From contig JAICQW010000111.1 of NCBI GenBank assembly GCA_025937665.1, positions 1 to 6,018 on the forward strand: a stretch of DNA of 6,018 bases, in the 5' to 3' direction. The notes beneath the pieces were generated by a model. It saw only the letters and a program-made list of their open reading frames with translations. It had not been told where the DNA came from and searched no databases. Below, one piece after another: positions 4,398 through 6,018 of the stretch; position 1 is the stretch's first letter, and each line of letters opens with the position of its first letter. The DNA comes from Nitrososphaeraceae archaeon. Lineage in GTDB: Archaea > Thermoproteota > Nitrososphaeria > Nitrososphaerales > Nitrososphaeraceae. A program made the translations under genes and the position numbers.

Positions 4398-5851
4398 ATG
4401 AGTCAAAAACCAATCTCCACTCTTCTGCTGAGCAACCATGGCAAGACTTTATCAATAATGCTGTGATGTTTGCGGGACAAACTTCTCAACATGTGCTTCA
4501 AGGGGTAAACCCCGGCGGGGTGTATCAGGCTATATGGTGTAGGGATGCATCCTACATTCTTTTGGATTGGTACTTGTGTAGAAATAATCAGGGGGCATTA
4601 CAGCAAATCCACCAAATATGGGACCATCAAATATCACCCGACAGGGAGAAGTTAGTTTATGGAAGAGGGTCCCCAGAATTCAAGTTTAGTGCTAAAGCGG
4701 GAGGCACTGATGTCCAAAAAGAGTTTGAAGGAGCACTTCCTACAACAATATACCAGGTAGGATTCTCTGAAGTCTACGGAAAGAATCCAGATATAGATTC
4801 CATATCGTTGATGATAGGCACTAGCTCATATATTTTGGCAAGGGTTCATACAGAAAAAGAGGTGGATAGTTCAACATCTACTATGGCCTCTGAACATTCT
4901 TCAGATTATGTTACATCTTTACTGTCAAAGGTTGGCATGACAAATGCTTCAGATGTAACTGAATTCGTGGTTCCACGGATGTTGAAAGCGGTAGAATATT
5001 TGGAAAACCGTGATATTGATAATGATGGTTTGTTAGAGCAAGGCCCCAACGAGGACTGGATGGACACAGCACTCCGATCTGGGAAAATAGTTTATAGCCA
5101 AGGATGCTGGATATACGGCCTAACTCATCTTGCAGTTTTACTTTCAAAGCTTGGAAGAAGTGCAGATGCCACACGGATAACACGCCTAGCAGACAGAGCA
5201 ATAGATGCAGTGAATCAGAAATTATGGTCTGAAGAGGAAGGAACGTATATGGATATTCAAACAATAGATAATACTGGTTCTAATACTGCTGATGATAAAA
5301 TATACCGGCTCTTGACTCAAGATGTAACATATTATCTGGTTGGAGCCACAGCTAATACAGTTAATGATAGTTTTAAAGATTTAACACATGAACAAAATGA
5401 TCTTCAGCAACATCAAGAACGACAATATGAAAAAAATGAGACATTGGAAAAAATTCCTGAGTTCCGCCAGAGATCCATTAGTACTCTTGATGCAATTAAA
5501 AAAAGAGTCTGGAAAGATAACTGGCCGCTAGTAACAGAAGGAGAATTGAGAGAGACTGGACCTTGGCCCCTGAAACCATATCAGTATCATAACCATACAT
5601 TTTGGCCTTGGACTACAGGAATAGAAATGTTAGCCAGAAGCAGATTTAATCAGGTTGAAGAGTGCAATATTCTTCTTTCAAAGCTCTCTTCTAAGGATAA
5701 AAAGACTGTGGGAATACACACTTTCTTTGAGTGGTTAAATCCAATAACTGATGAAGGAGGCGGAGCATATCCATTTAGAACTGGCATTTCAACTGTTAGA
5801 TTAGCTATTGCTGATATGGCTCAAAAAATAAAGGCAAAACATTTTGTCTAG
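4394..5851 (+). CDS. Cytosolic six-hairpin glycosidase (amylo-alpha-1,6-glucosidase / GH15-like)
   Basis: The 485-residue protein has the pattern of an (alpha/alpha)6-barrel glycoside hydrolase. Seen in order: VYQAIWCRDASYILLDW (43-59) with the Arg-Asp pair that binds sugar in such barrels; EFKFSAKAGGTDVQKEFEGALPT (95-117); ENRDIDNDGLLEQGPNEDWMD (204-224), the D-x-D-G-L...DWMD signature typical of debranching-type glucosidases and a likely site of the general acid; GCWIYGLTHLAVLLSKLGR (237-255), a barrel helix; YHNHTFWPWTTGIEMLARSRF (398-418); and FEWLNPITDEGGGAYPFRTGIS (445-466), where Glu446 or Glu454 may be the second catalytic acid. Residues 323-360 are an E/Q/K-rich insert, probably a flexible loop. 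With no signal peptide or membrane helix it should act in the cytoplasm on alpha-glucan, trehalose-like or other glucosides; the substrate cannot be read. GH63/GH100-type enzymes share this layout, so the exact family is open. No other sugar gene is in the window. The start is ATG at 4394. Confidence 0.8.
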   Translation: MNESKTNLHSSAEQPWQDFINNAVMFAGQTSQHVLQGVNPGGVYQAIWCRDASYILLDWYLCRNNQGALQQIHQIWDHQISPDREKLVYGRGSPEFKFSAKAGGTDVQKEFEGALPTTIYQVGFSEVYGKNPDIDSISLMIGTSSYILARVHTEKEVDSSTSTMASEHSSDYVTSLLSKVGMTNASDVTEFVVPRMLKAVEYLENRDIDNDGLLEQGPNEDWMDTALRSGKIVYSQGCWIYGLTHLAVLLSKLGRSADATRITRLADRAIDAVNQKLWSEEEGTYMDIQTIDNTGSNTADDKIYRLLTQDVTYYLVGATANTVNDSFKDLTHEQNDLQQHQERQYEKNETLEKIPEFRQRSISTLDAIKKRVWKDNWPLVTEGELRETGPWPLKPYQYHNHTFWPWTTGIEMLARSRFNQVEECNILLSKLSSKDKKTVGIHTFFEWLNPITDEGGGAYPFRTGISTVRLAIADMAQKIKAKHFV

Positions 5852-5867
5852 TATAATTATGATGCGA

Positions 5868-5893
5868 GAATTGAATGAATGAATTGAATGAAT
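5868..5893. repeat. 13-bp tandem duplication after the glycosidase gene
   Basis: GAATTGAATGAAT occurs twice head to tail, 17 bases after the stop of the glycosidase, and is itself built of GAAT units. It is non-coding. It looks like replication slippage; no binding role is evident. Confidence 0.65.
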
Positions 5894-5947
5894 GGGATCT
5901 GATTCCTGTCGATAGGCTAATCCTGATTGGCTATCTCTTGTCCTTGT

Positions 5948-6018
5948 TTAATTAGTTTGTATTATTGTCTTAAATTCTGCATTTCTAAATAGCTCATAGA
6001 TCTTATCCAATTTTATAA
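5948..6018 (-). CDS. C-terminal end of a leftward gene entering from the right (partial)
   Basis: On the minus strand, the frame starting at 6016 is open for 22 codons to a TAA at 5950-5948 and reads IKLDKIYELFRNAEFKTIIQ, then TN. The amphipathic composition looks like a real helical C-terminus, while the other two minus frames stop within a few codons of the edge. It would converge on the glycosidase gene with about 96 bases between the stops. Too short to identify, and chance open frame remains possible. Confidence 0.38.
   Translation of the reverse strand, partial: IKLDKIYELFRNAEFKTIIQTN

Noticed and set aside
4911..5264. Minus-strand ORF of 117 codons
   Set aside because: It lies antisense within the glycosidase and its product shows no domain or coherent composition.

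Overview
The window looks like chromosomal DNA of an ammonia-oxidising archaeon of the Nitrososphaerales (Nitrosocosmicus/Nitrososphaera type). The grounds are AT-rich DNA, archaeal TATA boxes about 29-35 bases before several start codons (short-leader or leaderless transcripts), few Shine-Dalgarno sequences, wide spacers between single genes, and protein types I recall from that group: a small exported protein ending in an 'NSPAARPEFVD' tail, a ribbon-helix-helix protein with a long C-terminal domain, and a one-finger C2H2 microprotein. The assignment rests on recall and style, not on a database search.

Left part (1-1495): the last codons of a rightward gene, then a leftward exported-protein gene (645 down to 134). 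Its signal peptide and body are in different frames and an in-frame TAA separates them, so it is annotated as a pseudogene with two lesions. A rightward, uncharacterised helical protein (846-1307) follows. It converges on a parB-like gene, and a perfect 18-bp palindrome lies in the spacer between them.

Centre (1496-3419): a leftward ParB-family gene and a rightward ribbon-helix-helix (RHH) gene diverge from a 310-bp spacer. The spacer holds a perfect 16-bp palindrome (CTTTTGGCGCCAAAAG), a copy of its half-site beside the parB TATA box, a 12-bp palindrome, and alternating GGTAA/TTACC arms. Two DNA-binding proteins share one operator-rich control region. No parA is present in the window. This resembles an orphan partition or nucleoid-organising locus, or a transcriptional regulator pair; the role is inference.

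Right part (3420-6018): a small protein with predicted Roadblock/LC7 topology (3616-3990); a 47-residue C2H2 zinc-finger microprotein on the minus strand (4105-4248, TTG start, good TATA box), easily missed because of its size; a 485-residue cytosolic six-hairpin glycosidase of amylo-1,6-glucosidase/GH15-like type (4394-5851), preceded by a five-codon upstream ORF that overlaps its start; a 13-bp tandem duplication; and probably the 3' end of a leftward gene entering from the right. Apart from the parB/RHH divergent pair, the genes look like independent single-gene transcription units.
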